Shown here: in pieces, positions 1-7,299 of the stretch
Numbering within the stretch: position 1 is the first letter of the stretch
Layout of the letters: every line of letters starts with the position of its first letter
Source of the DNA: an uncultured Phycisphaerales bacterium
GTDB taxonomy: Bacteria; Planctomycetota; Phycisphaerae; Phycisphaerales; UBA1924
Length of the DNA stretch: 9,199 nucleotides
Assembly (NCBI GenBank): GCA_937871415.1
Contig: CALMQD010000447.1
Coordinates: 1 to 9,199 of the forward strand
Direction of reading: 5' to 3'
Notes under the pieces: generated by a model
What the model was told of the DNA's origin: nothing
Seen by the model: the letters and a program-made list of their open reading frames with translations, nothing else
Databases searched by the model: none
Position numbers and translations under genes: made by a program

Positions 1-260
1 TAGCCGGCCAGCACGACCAGCGAGGCGTCGTTGTCGCGGACCAGTTGATCGAGTCTGGAGGACGGGATCTCGCCCGGTTCGAGCAGCGTGCGGATCCCCC
101 GTTCGCGTGCCCGCTCGAGCCCCGGACACGCGCGCGAGCCGACCACGAGCGCGACGCTTGCCCGCAAGCGACCCGCGGCGATCTCGTCACAGATGTTCAC
201 CAGCGTCCGGCCGGATCCCGACAGCAGCACCAGCAGGTTGGGCACCGATTGCACGCTCAT
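1..260 (-). CDS. purN: Phosphoribosylglycinamide formyltransferase, N-terminal part (runs off left edge)
   Basis: PurN transfers the formyl group of 10-formyltetrahydrofolate to glycinamide ribonucleotide (GAR), the third step of de novo purine synthesis, in the cytoplasm. Only the first 86 codons are in the window and no stop is reached. The visible part has the family's opening: a hydrophobic strand, then the glycine loop GSGRTL at residues 15-20 (E. coli has GNGSNL, which holds the substrate phosphate), a second strand ALVVGSR, the GLERARERGI segment near residues 48-56, and LVVLAGY at the edge, just before the usual catalytic region. The catalytic Asn/His/Asp residues would lie beyond the edge, so activity cannot be judged. 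The ATG at 260 places the glycine loop almost where E. coli PurN has it. The gene starts 8 bases after the STAS gene stop on the same strand, so co-transcription is likely. Other formyltransferases share this fold, but the opening fits PurN best. Confidence 0.85.
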   Translation of the reverse strand, partial: MSVQSVPNLLVLLSGSGRTLVNICDEIAAGRLRASVALVVGSRACPGLERARERGIRTLLEPGEIPSSRLDQLVRDNDASLVVLAG

Positions 261-268
261 CGCACCCG

Positions 269-619
269 TCACTGGATGATCTTCTGGGCGGCCTGCGCCG
301 AATCCACGATCTGCAGCACTCGGTGCAGGTGGGTGACCTTCAGCACTTCCAGGATCTCGGGCCGCACGCCGTAGACCGCGAGCGTACCCCGGTTCTCCTT
401 GCATGCCTTGTGCACGCTCACAAGCATCCCCAGACCCATCGAGGCCATGACCGTCACCGCGCCGAGGTCCACAGCCATCTTCCAGGCCGATTTGGGGCCC
501 AGCGCCCGGAGTTCGGTTTCGAGCACCTGCGACTCGCGCGCACCGAGTTTCTCGCACGCGACCGTCGCCACGACGCGCCCGCCGACCGTCTGGACCTGGA
601 GGAATGCCGATTCGGACAC
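269..619 (-). CDS. STAS-domain protein, anti-sigma factor antagonist-like
   Basis: This 116-residue protein consists of a single STAS domain, the fold of SpoIIAA/RsbV. Such proteins bind a partner-switching kinase or anti-sigma factor and are turned off by phosphorylation of one serine. Residues 49-64 match the SpoIIAA core, with MASMGLG in place of MDSSGLG. The phosphoacceptor serine is kept (Ser60, codon 440-442), but the preceding Asp is Ala. Later motifs also fit: the helix after GLG, GTLAVYGVRPEILEVL for the next strand and helix, and VLQIVDS near the C terminus. The start is a GTG. An in-frame TAG lies four codons upstream, so no longer form is possible, and a later start would cut into the domain. 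No good Shine-Dalgarno sequence precedes it. Its sigma, anti-sigma or phosphatase partner is not visible. It sits directly upstream of purN and diverges from the desaturase. Confidence 0.88.
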   Translation of the reverse strand: MSESAFLQVQTVGGRVVATVACEKLGARESQVLETELRALGPKSAWKMAVDLGAVTVMASMGLGMLVSVHKACKENRGTLAVYGVRPEILEVLKVTHLHRVLQIVDSAQAAQKIIQ

Positions 620-709
620 GGGGCGAGTCTATTGAGAATCGGACTGGACCGCCACTGCCAAATAGGCACCCGACCCCGTTGGGAGCACGCCAAGCCCCTT
701 CGCCGCGCG

Positions 710-730
710 GATGCGAGAGAAATCTCCATC
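710..730 (+). other. Small bulged hairpin with GAAA tetraloop
   Basis: On the plus strand GATG pairs with CATC and GAGA pairs with TCTC around a GAAA loop, with one bulged C at 714. That gives 8 base pairs capped by a GNRA tetraloop. It lies about 80 bases upstream of the desaturase start. Whether it is transcribed depends on an unmapped promoter, and a hairpin of this size can occur by chance. Confidence 0.25.
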
Positions 731-766
731 AAAGCGTCTGGCCGTCGCCAACCGATGGAATCCTGT

Positions 767-776
767 ATCGTACGAT
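767..776. promoter_or_regulatory. Palindrome ATCGTACGAT, candidate operator or -10 region
   Basis: ATCGTACGAT is a perfect 10-base palindrome 35 bases upstream of the desaturase ATG, in an AT-richer patch. Its right part, TACGAT, could act as a -10 element. A second palindrome, GCGATCGC, follows at 782-789. The position would suit a repressor site, but no regulator is identified and the match is short. Confidence 0.22.
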
Positions 777-810
777 CTTTGGCGATCGCAACCGCGAACG
801 ACCCTCGACC

Positions 811-1932
811 ATGACCGTCCGACACATCGAGCCCACAGTGCCCAATACCGCCATTGACCCCGTGTCCCCCGTCCGGATCCAAGTCTCGCCGAACGCCGCG
901 ACACCCCAGCCGACGCCGAGCGAACCCGCCTCCGTGGAAATCGTCGCGGCGATGACCGACCCCAACTACGCCGGCCCGCTGAACCCTACCGATGATGACG
1001 AGCCGGTCGCCGAAGTGTCGCTGGGGCGACGCGTCGCGAGCATCATCGCGGTTGTGGCGCCCCCGGCGGCGCTCATCGCAGCGATCGTCCTGCTCTGGGG
1101 CGTCGCGTTCAACTGGGTCCACCTGTGGCTGCTGCTGGTCGGGTATGTCCTGACCGGCCTGGGCATCACCGTGGGCTACCACCGACTCTTCACGCACCGA
1201 TCGTTCGATGCCCGAACACCGGTGAAGGTCGCTCTGGGCATCCTGGGTTCGATGGCCGTCGAAGGCCCGATCCTGGGATGGGTGGCGACGCACCGGATGC
1301 ACCACCAGCACTCGGACCGCCACGCCGACCCGCACTCGCCGCACGTTCGCGCGGATGAGGAGGGCAACGTGATCGCCGCGCGCGGCTTCTGGGGTCGCGT
1401 GCGAGGGTTCCTGCACGCCCACATCGGCTGGTTTTTCACGCCGGACCCGCCGAAGGAAGTCATGGACCGCTACGTGCCGGACCTGCAGGCCGACGCGACC
1501 ACCGTCTTCCTGAGCCGCATGTTCTTCCCGTGGGTAATCCTCGGCATCCTGATCCCCGGGGCCATCGCGTTCGCGGTCACGGGCTCGTGGGTGCAGGGTC
1601 TCCTGGGCATTCTCTGGGGCGGCGGGGCCCGGATCTTCCTGGTGCATCACATCACATGGAGCGTGAACTCGATCTGCCACATCTGGGGCTCGCGGCCGTT
1701 CAAGAGCCACGACCACAGCCGCAACAACCCGGTCTTCGGCATCCTGGCCTTTGGCGAGGGCTGGCACAACGCCCATCACGCGTTCCCCGCTTCGGCCCGT
1801 CACGGTCTGCGCTGGTGGGAGATCGACACCGCCTACATCACCATCCGCACCCTCAAAGCGCTGGGTCTGGTGCGAGAGGTGAAACTGCCCAGCCCGGAGC
1901 GGATCGCGGCCAAGCGCCGGAACGCGGCGTAA
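811..1932 (+). CDS. Membrane fatty-acid desaturase (delta-9 acyl-CoA/acyl-lipid type)
   Basis: This is an integral-membrane di-iron desaturase that introduces a cis double bond into a saturated acyl chain, probably at delta-9, using O2 and electrons from a ferredoxin- or cytochrome b5-like donor. In the 373-residue reading all three histidine boxes are present: HRLFTH (124-129), HRMHH (161-165) and HNAHH (319-323, within EGWHNAHH). The segment around 279-290 (HHITWSVNSICH) also matches the SCD1/OLE1 family and supplies further iron ligands. Hydrophobic stretches lie at about 77-120, 139-157 and 238-275. The first 70 residues are polar and proline-rich and lie outside the fold. A start at ATG 811 is chosen, but ATG 952 (residue 48) would keep the whole domain, and neither has a clear Shine-Dalgarno sequence. 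An upstream reading from 604 is open but overlaps the divergent promoter region and looks non-coding. Head-group or CoA specificity cannot be read from the sequence. Confidence 0.9.
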   Translation: MTVRHIEPTVPNTAIDPVSPVRIQVSPNAATPQPTPSEPASVEIVAAMTDPNYAGPLNPTDDDEPVAEVSLGRRVASIIAVVAPPAALIAAIVLLWGVAFNWVHLWLLLVGYVLTGLGITVGYHRLFTHRSFDARTPVKVALGILGSMAVEGPILGWVATHRMHHQHSDRHADPHSPHVRADEEGNVIAARGFWGRVRGFLHAHIGWFFTPDPPKEVMDRYVPDLQADATTVFLSRMFFPWVILGILIPGAIAFAVTGSWVQGLLGILWGGGARIFLVHHITWSVNSICHIWGSRPFKSHDHSRNNPVFGILAFGEGWHNAHHAFPASARHGLRWWEIDTAYITIRTLKALGLVREVKLPSPERIAAKRRNAA

Positions 1933-1938
1933 GCGGCC

Positions 1939-1953
1939 GACGGCGATCCCGTC
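1939..1953 (+). terminator. Weak hairpin after the desaturase, possible terminator
   Basis: GACGG and CCGTC form a 5-base-pair stem with a 5-base loop, 6 bases after the TAA stop of the desaturase, followed by AGTTTCC. A second short hairpin (CAGCC/GGCTG, loop TCG) lies at 1966-1978. Neither has a proper T run, so termination here is only a possibility suggested by position. Confidence 0.2.
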
Positions 1954-2017
1954 AGTTTCCGGGAACAGCCTCGGGCTGCCGGGATTGAACGGCCCCGATG
2001 ATCTGACAAGTGGGTTC

Positions 2018-2026
2018 TGCTAGACT
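2018..2026 (+). promoter_or_regulatory. Candidate extended -10 promoter element for the liv operon
   Basis: TGCTAGACT has the form of an extended -10 element (TGn followed by TAGACT, against TATAAT). It lies 60 bases upstream of the first ATG of livH and just before the leader hairpin. There is no convincing -35 hexamer at the right distance. This is the best promoter-like string in the 153-base gap, which otherwise holds only small hairpins. Confidence 0.22.
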
Positions 2027-2048
2027 GCTGGCCCGTTTTCGACCGCCC

Positions 2049-2074
2049 AGCGCGTGCGGGTGACCGCACGCGTT
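2049..2074 (+). promoter_or_regulatory. Leader hairpin with GUGA tetraloop upstream of livH
   Basis: CGCGTGCGG (2051-2059) pairs perfectly with CCGCACGCG (2064-2072) around the loop GTGA, a GNRA tetraloop. A G-U pair and an A-U pair extend the stem to 11 pairs (2049-2074). It ends 11 bases before the ATG at 2086 and is not followed by a T run, so it does not resemble an intrinsic terminator. It could stabilise the mRNA 5' end, limit ribosome access, or bind a regulator. The pairing is seen directly; the role is inference. Confidence 0.45.
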
Positions 2075-2085
2075 CGGCGGCGTCG

Positions 2086-3369
2086 ATGCGCCTTGTTCGG
2101 GCGTCGGCGCGCTCGTTCGCGGACCACAGGACCCACCCGACCTTGGCGGACTTCGTTCAAACCCTGATCGCCACCATCTCCGTCGGGAGCCTCTACGCGC
2201 TCCTGGCGCTGGGGTACACAATGGTGTACGGGGTGCTGAAGTTCATCAACTTCGCCCACTCCGATATTTTCGTGCTCGGCGCGTGGACCAGTTTCACCGT
2301 CGCCACGGTCGTCCTCACCGCCCTGGGCGTTTCCGCGGAACAGGCTCCGCTCTGGGTCGGACCCGTCACCCTGCTCTCGGCGATCCTGGTGTGCGGCGGT
2401 GTGGGCTTCTGCATCGAGCGCTTCGCCTACCGGCCGCTGCGTCGCGCCCCGCGCTTGAACGTGCTCATCACCGCCATCGGTGTCTCGCTGCTATTGCAGA
2501 ACGCCGGCCAGATCCCAGGCGCTGTGCTGGCCCGCGATCCGCAGGGCACGCCGGTCGCCACCCTCCCCTTCGGCGCCAGCCCCCGCTCCATGCCCCTGCT
2601 CCTGCCCGACGGCGTGCTGAACGAATCGCTCGTGGCCCAGGGCACGGCGCAGGGCGGCTCACGCCGCGGGACGATCGTCCTCGACCAAGCGGTCGAGTTC
2701 GAGCGCGACGTGCCGTACCGCGTGGCGGTGGTGCGCGAGGTTGACGGCAAGGCCAAGCGCGAGAGCCTCAACCTGATCGCCGACGAGGGCAGGCACGAGG
2801 CCGGGACGGAGTTCGGCACGCAGCCTCGCCGCAGCCCCGACGAACTGCACGGGGTCCGCTACAAACTCTGGCGCGCCCCGACCGTGCCGATCCGGCTGGT
2901 CGACGTGCTGGTGACCTGCTCGGCGCTGATCCTGATGGTCGGGCTGCACCTGCTGGTGTTCCACACCAAGACGGGCACGGCGATGCGCGCGATCTCGCAC
3001 AGCATCGACACCGCCGCGCTCATGGGCATCAACATCAACCGCGTCATCTCGCTGACGTTCCTGCTGGGAACGACGCTCGCCGCCTGTGCCGCGTTCCTGT
3101 ACCCGATGAAGTACCCGGGTCTGAACCAGACGGCGCACGGCATCTGGGTGCTGCTCGGGCTCAAGGCCTTCGCCGCGGCGGTGGTCGGCGGCATCGGCAA
3201 TATCCGGGGCGCGGTCCTGGGCGGATTCCTCATCGCCGCCATCGAGTTCTTCGGCGCCAAGTACATCGAGCCCGCGCTCCAGGACATCTACGTCTTCGGC
3301 GTGCTGATCCTCGTGCTGCTGGTCCGCCCCAGCGGCCTGCTCGGCAAACCCACGAGGGAGAAGGTCTGA
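2086..3369 (+). CDS. livH: ABC transporter permease, branched-chain amino acid (LivH) type, with large extra segment
   Basis: LivH is one of the two inner-membrane permeases of the Liv/HAAT importer, which takes up leucine, isoleucine, valine and related compounds. The family pattern is clear: SLYALLALGYTMVYG followed by INFAHSD (residues 35-60, where most members have FAHGD or FAHGE), RFAYRPLR (112-119), LITAIGVSLLLQN (127-139), the cytoplasmic coupling loop TGTAMRAISHSIDTAALMGI (296-315), the GGIGNIRGA strand (368-376) and a C-terminal VRPSGLLGKP. At 427 residues it is much longer than E. coli LivH (308). Most of the excess is at about residues 141-267, where E. coli has about 30 residues. 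The start is uncertain: ATG 2086 gives a 19-residue polar leader, while TTG 2143 would begin right at the family's usual N terminus, with AGGA 12 bases before it. livM follows 1 base after the stop. The exact substrate is not determined. Confidence 0.9.
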   Translation: MRLVRASARSFADHRTHPTLADFVQTLIATISVGSLYALLALGYTMVYGVLKFINFAHSDIFVLGAWTSFTVATVVLTALGVSAEQAPLWVGPVTLLSAILVCGGVGFCIERFAYRPLRRAPRLNVLITAIGVSLLLQNAGQIPGAVLARDPQGTPVATLPFGASPRSMPLLLPDGVLNESLVAQGTAQGGSRRGTIVLDQAVEFERDVPYRVAVVREVDGKAKRESLNLIADEGRHEAGTEFGTQPRRSPDELHGVRYKLWRAPTVPIRLVDVLVTCSALILMVGLHLLVFHTKTGTAMRAISHSIDTAALMGININRVISLTFLLGTTLAACAAFLYPMKYPGLNQTAHGIWVLLGLKAFAAAVVGGIGNIRGAVLGGFLIAAIEFFGAKYIEPALQDIYVFGVLILVLLVRPSGLLGKPTREKV

Positions 3370-3370
3370 C

Positions 3371-4683
3371 GTGGGCGCACCGAGTTCGCCATCCCCCGCT
3401 CCCGCCGCCACCGGCCCGTCCTCGGGCAGGCGCCCGATGCTCATGACCTTGCCCTGGGCTCTGTGCGTGGTCGCGGCGATCCTCATGCACCACGTCGTCG
3501 GCCCGGTCGTCGGCGACTACTGGGTGACGGTGCTGCAGAAGATCGGTGTGTTCATCATCGCCGCCGTCGGGCTCAACATCGTCAACGGCTTCACGGGGCA
3601 GTTCTCCATGGGGCACGCCGGGTTCATGGCCGTGGGCGGGTACATCGCGGGCGCCACGACCTACTACGGCTCGCTGCTGTGGATCGGAACGGTGGAAGCG
3701 CAGCCCGGCCTCTTTAACGCCGGGATCGCGCTCATGATCGCGGGCGTCTTCCTGGGCGCGTTCGTCGCCGCGGGCTTCGGCTATCTGGTCGGGCTGCCGT
3801 CGCTCCGTCTGCGGGGCGACTATCTCGCGATCGTGACGCTGGGTTTCGGGGAGATCATCCGCGTGCTGCTGCAGCAGACGGGGGAGCAGGTCGCGCCCAC
3901 CGACGCCGCGAGGTTCGCCGCGGCTCCGCTCAAGATCCTGTCGCAGTTCCCGCTCAACGGCGCGCTGGGTTTTACGCGCGTGCCGCAGTACGCCAGCGTC
4001 TTTTGGGTCTACCTCTTCGCCGCGGTCGCGCTGCTCGTGGCCTACCGCGTGAAGTACTCGTCGTCGGGGCGGGCGTTCCTGTCGATCCGCGAGGACGAAA
4101 TCGCCGCCCGCGCGATGGGCATCCACCTGACCAAGTACAAGGTGCGTGCGTTCGTGCTCGCGGCGTTCTTCGGCGGGGTCGCGGGAGGGCTCTGGGCCCA
4201 CGCCGGACAGAACTTCTCGCCCACCGAGGCCGGGTTCCAGCGCTCGTTCGAGGTCATCATCCTCGTCGTGCTCGGCGGGCTGGGCTCGATCAGCGGCGCC
4301 GCCATGGCCGCGATCGCCCTCACGGCGCTCACCGAGGTCCTGCGCGGCCCGGGCGATGTGCTCGCGCAGTGGTGGCAACTGCTCGCCCTCGCCGGCGCCG
4401 TCGGCGTCGTTGCGATCGTCCTCCGGGCGCTCCGCAACACCGGGTGGCGTGTGATCGCGATCGGCGCGGCGATCCCGGCGGGGCTCGTGGTGTTCGCCAA
4501 ACTCAGCGACCTCACGCGCAACCACCTGGGCATCAGCCTCGGCGACTACCGCATGGTGCTGTACGCCCTGGCGCTCATCCTCGTGATGCTGCTGCGCCCC
4601 AACGGCCTGCTCGGTGTGCGGGAGCTGTGGGACCTGTTCTCTCGCGCCTCGAAGAGGTCAGCGCGGACGAATGGAGGCGCCGC

Positions 4684-4687
<4 letters not shown>
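3371..4687 (+). CDS. livM: ABC transporter permease, branched-chain amino acid (LivM) type, with extra membrane hairpin
   Basis: LivM pairs with LivH to form the membrane channel of the importer. The signature segments are GLNIVNGFTGQFSMGHAGF (67-85), RLRGDYLAIVTLGFGEIIR (146-164), the coupling loop GRAFLSIREDEIAARAMGI (233-251), VRAFVLAAFFGGVAGGL (258-274), VVLGGLGSISGA (299-310) and the C-terminal LRPNGLLG. Between residues about 326 and 390 there is an insert with two hydrophobic stretches (335-355 and 358-378) that E. coli LivM lacks at this point. Two extra helices would leave the remaining topology unchanged. The first 21 residues are Pro/Ser/Ala-rich and likely disordered. The GTG start at 3371 is backed by a purine-rich AGGGAG/AAGG stretch at 3355-3364, inside the end of livH. 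The stop overlaps the livG start by 4 bases (GTGA). Substrate specificity is not readable. Confidence 0.92.
4673..4677 (+). promoter_or_regulatory. Shine-Dalgarno GGAGG for livG, inside livM
   Basis: GGAGG ends 6 bases before the GTG at 4684 and is formed by the glycine codons of the C-terminal NGGAA of LivM. It decides the GTG start of livG despite the long proline-rich leader that start implies, and indicates translational coupling. Confidence 0.75.
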
Positions 4688-5582
<895 letters not shown>

Positions 5583-5586
<4 letters not shown>

Positions 5587-6356
5587 GCCTCACGACCCCC
5601 GCCGGTCCCGGTGTTTCCACGCCAAACACCCCGAGCACCGGCACGCCCCTGCTCGAAGTGCGGGATGTGAGCGTGCGCTACGGAGCGATCCACGCCATCC
5701 GTTCGGTCAGCCTGGCGGTGCATCGCGGTCAGATCGTGACGCTCATCGGGTGCAACGGCGCCGGCAAGACCACGACGCTCCGGGCGATCTCGGGCCTGGC
5801 GCGTGCGGCCGCCGGTTCGGTCCGGCTCGACGGACGCGAGATCACCGGTCGACCGCCGCACGAAATCGCCCGCATGGGCGTTGCGCACGCGCCCGAAGGG
5901 CGGGGCATTTTCTCCAACCTCACGGTCGATGAGAACCTGGGGCTGGGCGCTTATGCACGCACGGACACCGCCCAGATCGCGGCCGACCGCGAGCGGGCCC
6001 TGAGCCTCTTCCCCCGCCTGAAAGAGCGCCTGAAGCAGAACGCCGGGACGCTCTCCGGGGGGGAGCAGCAGATGCTGGCGATCGCCCGCGCGATCATGGC
6101 CCGGCCGCGGTTGCTGCTGCTCGACGAGCCGTCGCTGGGCCTGGCGCCGCAGATCGTGCAGACCATTTTCCGGGTCATCCGCGAGCTGAACCAGCAGGGC
6201 ACCACGATCCTGCTCGTCGAGCAGAACGCCCACATGGCCCTGGGCGTCGCCCACCACGGTTATGTCATCGAGGTCGGCAGCGTGAAGATGTCCGCGCCCG
6301 CCGCCGAACTGGCCAAGTCGGACGAGGTCCGCAAGGCGTACCTCGGTGTCGGGTAA
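5583..6356 (+). CDS. livF: ABC transporter ATP-binding protein LivF
   Basis: LivF is the second ATPase of the importer and works as a heterodimer with LivG. The 257-residue reading shows VRYGAIHAI (31-39), Walker A GCNGAGKT (56-63; most members have GANGAGKT, so Cys57 is a small variation), the LivF hallmark APEGRGIFSNLTVDENL (103-119), ABC signature LSGGEQ (157-162), Walker B LLLLDEPSLGLAP with Asp181 and Glu182, and ILLVEQNAHMAL (209-220). As usual in LivF, the switch-histidine position reads EQNA. Length is close to the family's usual 235-240 residues plus a Pro/Thr-rich tail of about 21. The GTG start overlaps the livG stop (GTGA). It is the last gene of the operon, with a strong GC hairpin 26 bases downstream. 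No binding-protein gene follows. Confidence 0.94.
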
Positions 6357-6382
6357 GCACCGGATCTCTGCCCTTTGAGCCA

Positions 6383-6407
6383 CGCCGCCCCGCCCCGCGG
6401 GGCGGCG
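6383..6407 (+). terminator. Strong GC hairpin after livF, possible terminator or stabiliser
   Basis: CGCCGCCCCG (6383-6392) pairs perfectly with CGGGGCGGCG (6398-6407) around a 5-base loop: 10 G-C pairs in the 67-base gap between livF and the next gene. No T run follows (the next bases are GGTACGCTC), so it lacks a classic intrinsic terminator tail. It may stop polymerase with help, protect the operon mRNA 3' end, or reduce read-through. Confidence 0.5.
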
Positions 6408-6423
6408 GGTACGCTCACGCGCC

Positions 6424-7296
6424 GTGTTCTCCCACGACCTCATCCTCGATGCGCTCGCCCGGACTCTGCGCGAGCGCGAGGAGGAACTACGCCATGAGCA
6501 GGCCGTGTACGGCCTGGATTCGTGGGTGGAGACCGAGTTCCACCCGCTGCTTGCGCGCGGTCTGGAAGACCGCGGCTATCGCACGCTCCGTGAACAGGCC
6601 TACCCGCACGAATGGAGGCGGCGCCTGCGGACCGCCGCCACGCCCGAAACCGGCGCCCCCGAGCCGGACGGCGAGCCGGGGCTCACCGTCGTTCCGGCCA
6701 TCGATGAACACGAACAGCCGATCGACGCGGCGGGCGCCCGCTTGCCGCTGCCGCGTGAACGCCAACGGTGCGATCTCGTGCTCTTTCCGGAGGGAAGCAC
6801 GTTTCAACGCCTCGACGATGAAGTCCAGAGCGGCAAGAAGTCGCGGAGGATCCGGGAATCCGGCGAGGGAACGCTCTTTGCTTCGACCGCCCGGACCGAG
6901 GCCCGGCTGGCCATGACCGGAGACGCTTCGGCCTGCCCGCCGGAAGAAGCGTACTGGCTCGAGATCAAGACCGTGGCGCAGTTCGCGTACTCCGCGGGCG
7001 TGCCCGGCCCGAACCGCAGCTACGCGTCGGAACTCAGCCGATCGCTTCTGAGCGACGTGGGGAAACTCTCGAAGGATCGACGCATCCATCACGCGGCGGC
7101 GGCGGTCGTGCTCTTTACCGCCGACCAGGCGACAAGCGATCACGACCTGGCGATCGTTTCTCACCGGCTGCTGGACCGCGAGTTGCCGATCCAGCCGCCC
7201 CTGCGCGCGTCGTTCCCGGTGCTCGACCGGGTCGGCAACGCGCTCTGCACCGTCATGCTCGTGCCGCTGAGCCCGCTCGCGCACGCCCGCTCGTAG
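6424..7296 (+). CDS. Uncharacterised protein with PD-(D/E)xK nuclease-like motif pattern
   Basis: I do not recognise this 290-residue protein as a named family. Its layout resembles the PD-(D/E)xK (restriction-endonuclease-like) fold. An N-terminal helical region contains Glu37 (VETEFHPLLARGLEDRGY). A strand carries Asp117 (RCDLVLFP, codon 6772-6774). A later strand has the E-x-K pattern Glu180-Ile-Lys182 in YWLEIKTV (6961-6969). Then come a helix with DVGKLSKDR (211-219) and a hydrophobic strand AAAVVLFTAD (225-234), as in many such nucleases. About 60 residues separate the Asp and E-x-K strands, which is long for the fold, and residues 70-105 look disordered. There are no membrane segments and no signal peptide. 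The GTG at 6424 is the upstream start; it has no clear Shine-Dalgarno sequence, and GTG 6502 or 6526 are alternatives. It follows livF by 67 bases and ends 3 bases from the lpxB stop. It is probably a real gene; the function is inference. Confidence 0.72.
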   Translation: MFSHDLILDALARTLREREEELRHEQAVYGLDSWVETEFHPLLARGLEDRGYRTLREQAYPHEWRRRLRTAATPETGAPEPDGEPGLTVVPAIDEHEQPIDAAGARLPLPRERQRCDLVLFPEGSTFQRLDDEVQSGKKSRRIRESGEGTLFASTARTEARLAMTGDASACPPEEAYWLEIKTVAQFAYSAGVPGPNRSYASELSRSLLSDVGKLSKDRRIHHAAAAVVLFTADQATSDHDLAIVSHRLLDRELPIQPPLRASFPVLDRVGNALCTVMLVPLSPLAHARS

Positions 7297-7299
7297 CCC

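Larger units (their letters stand above)
620..810. promoter_or_regulatory. Divergent intergenic region between the STAS gene and the desaturase
   Basis: This 191-base region separates two divergently oriented genes, so it should carry promoters in both directions. It is visibly less G+C-rich than its surroundings, especially near 760-780. I see no good -35/-10 pair on either strand. The best -10-like hexamer for the desaturase is TACGAT at 771-776, inside a palindrome, but there is no matching -35 element at 17 bases. A bulged hairpin (710-730) and the palindrome (767-776) are listed separately. The promoter role is inferred from gene orientation. Confidence 0.4.

Noticed and set aside
604..810. 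Upstream extension of the desaturase to ATG 604
   Set aside because: It would add 69 residues of non-conserved, Arg/Pro-rich sequence, overlap the STAS start and consume the divergent promoter region.
107..814. Plus-strand open frame across purN and the STAS gene
   Set aside because: It is antisense to two recognised genes and its translation is Arg/His-rich without domains.
454..1803. Long open frame on the minus strand opposite the desaturase (449 codons)
   Set aside because: The translation is rich in Arg, Asp, Glu, His and Gln with no family pattern, typical of the antisense strand of a G+C-rich gene. It also runs opposite the desaturase histidine boxes and over the STAS gene.
1933..2085. 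Riboswitch or tRNA in the gap before livH
   Set aside because: Only three small hairpins are visible; there is no cloverleaf, no known aptamer core and no terminator-antiterminator pair.
3230..4525. Long minus-strand open frame opposite livM (431 codons), and a similar one at 2659-3486 opposite livH
   Set aside because: Composition is dominated by charged residues (RDRRADRDH style) with no hydrophobic core. The plus-strand permeases fully explain the region.
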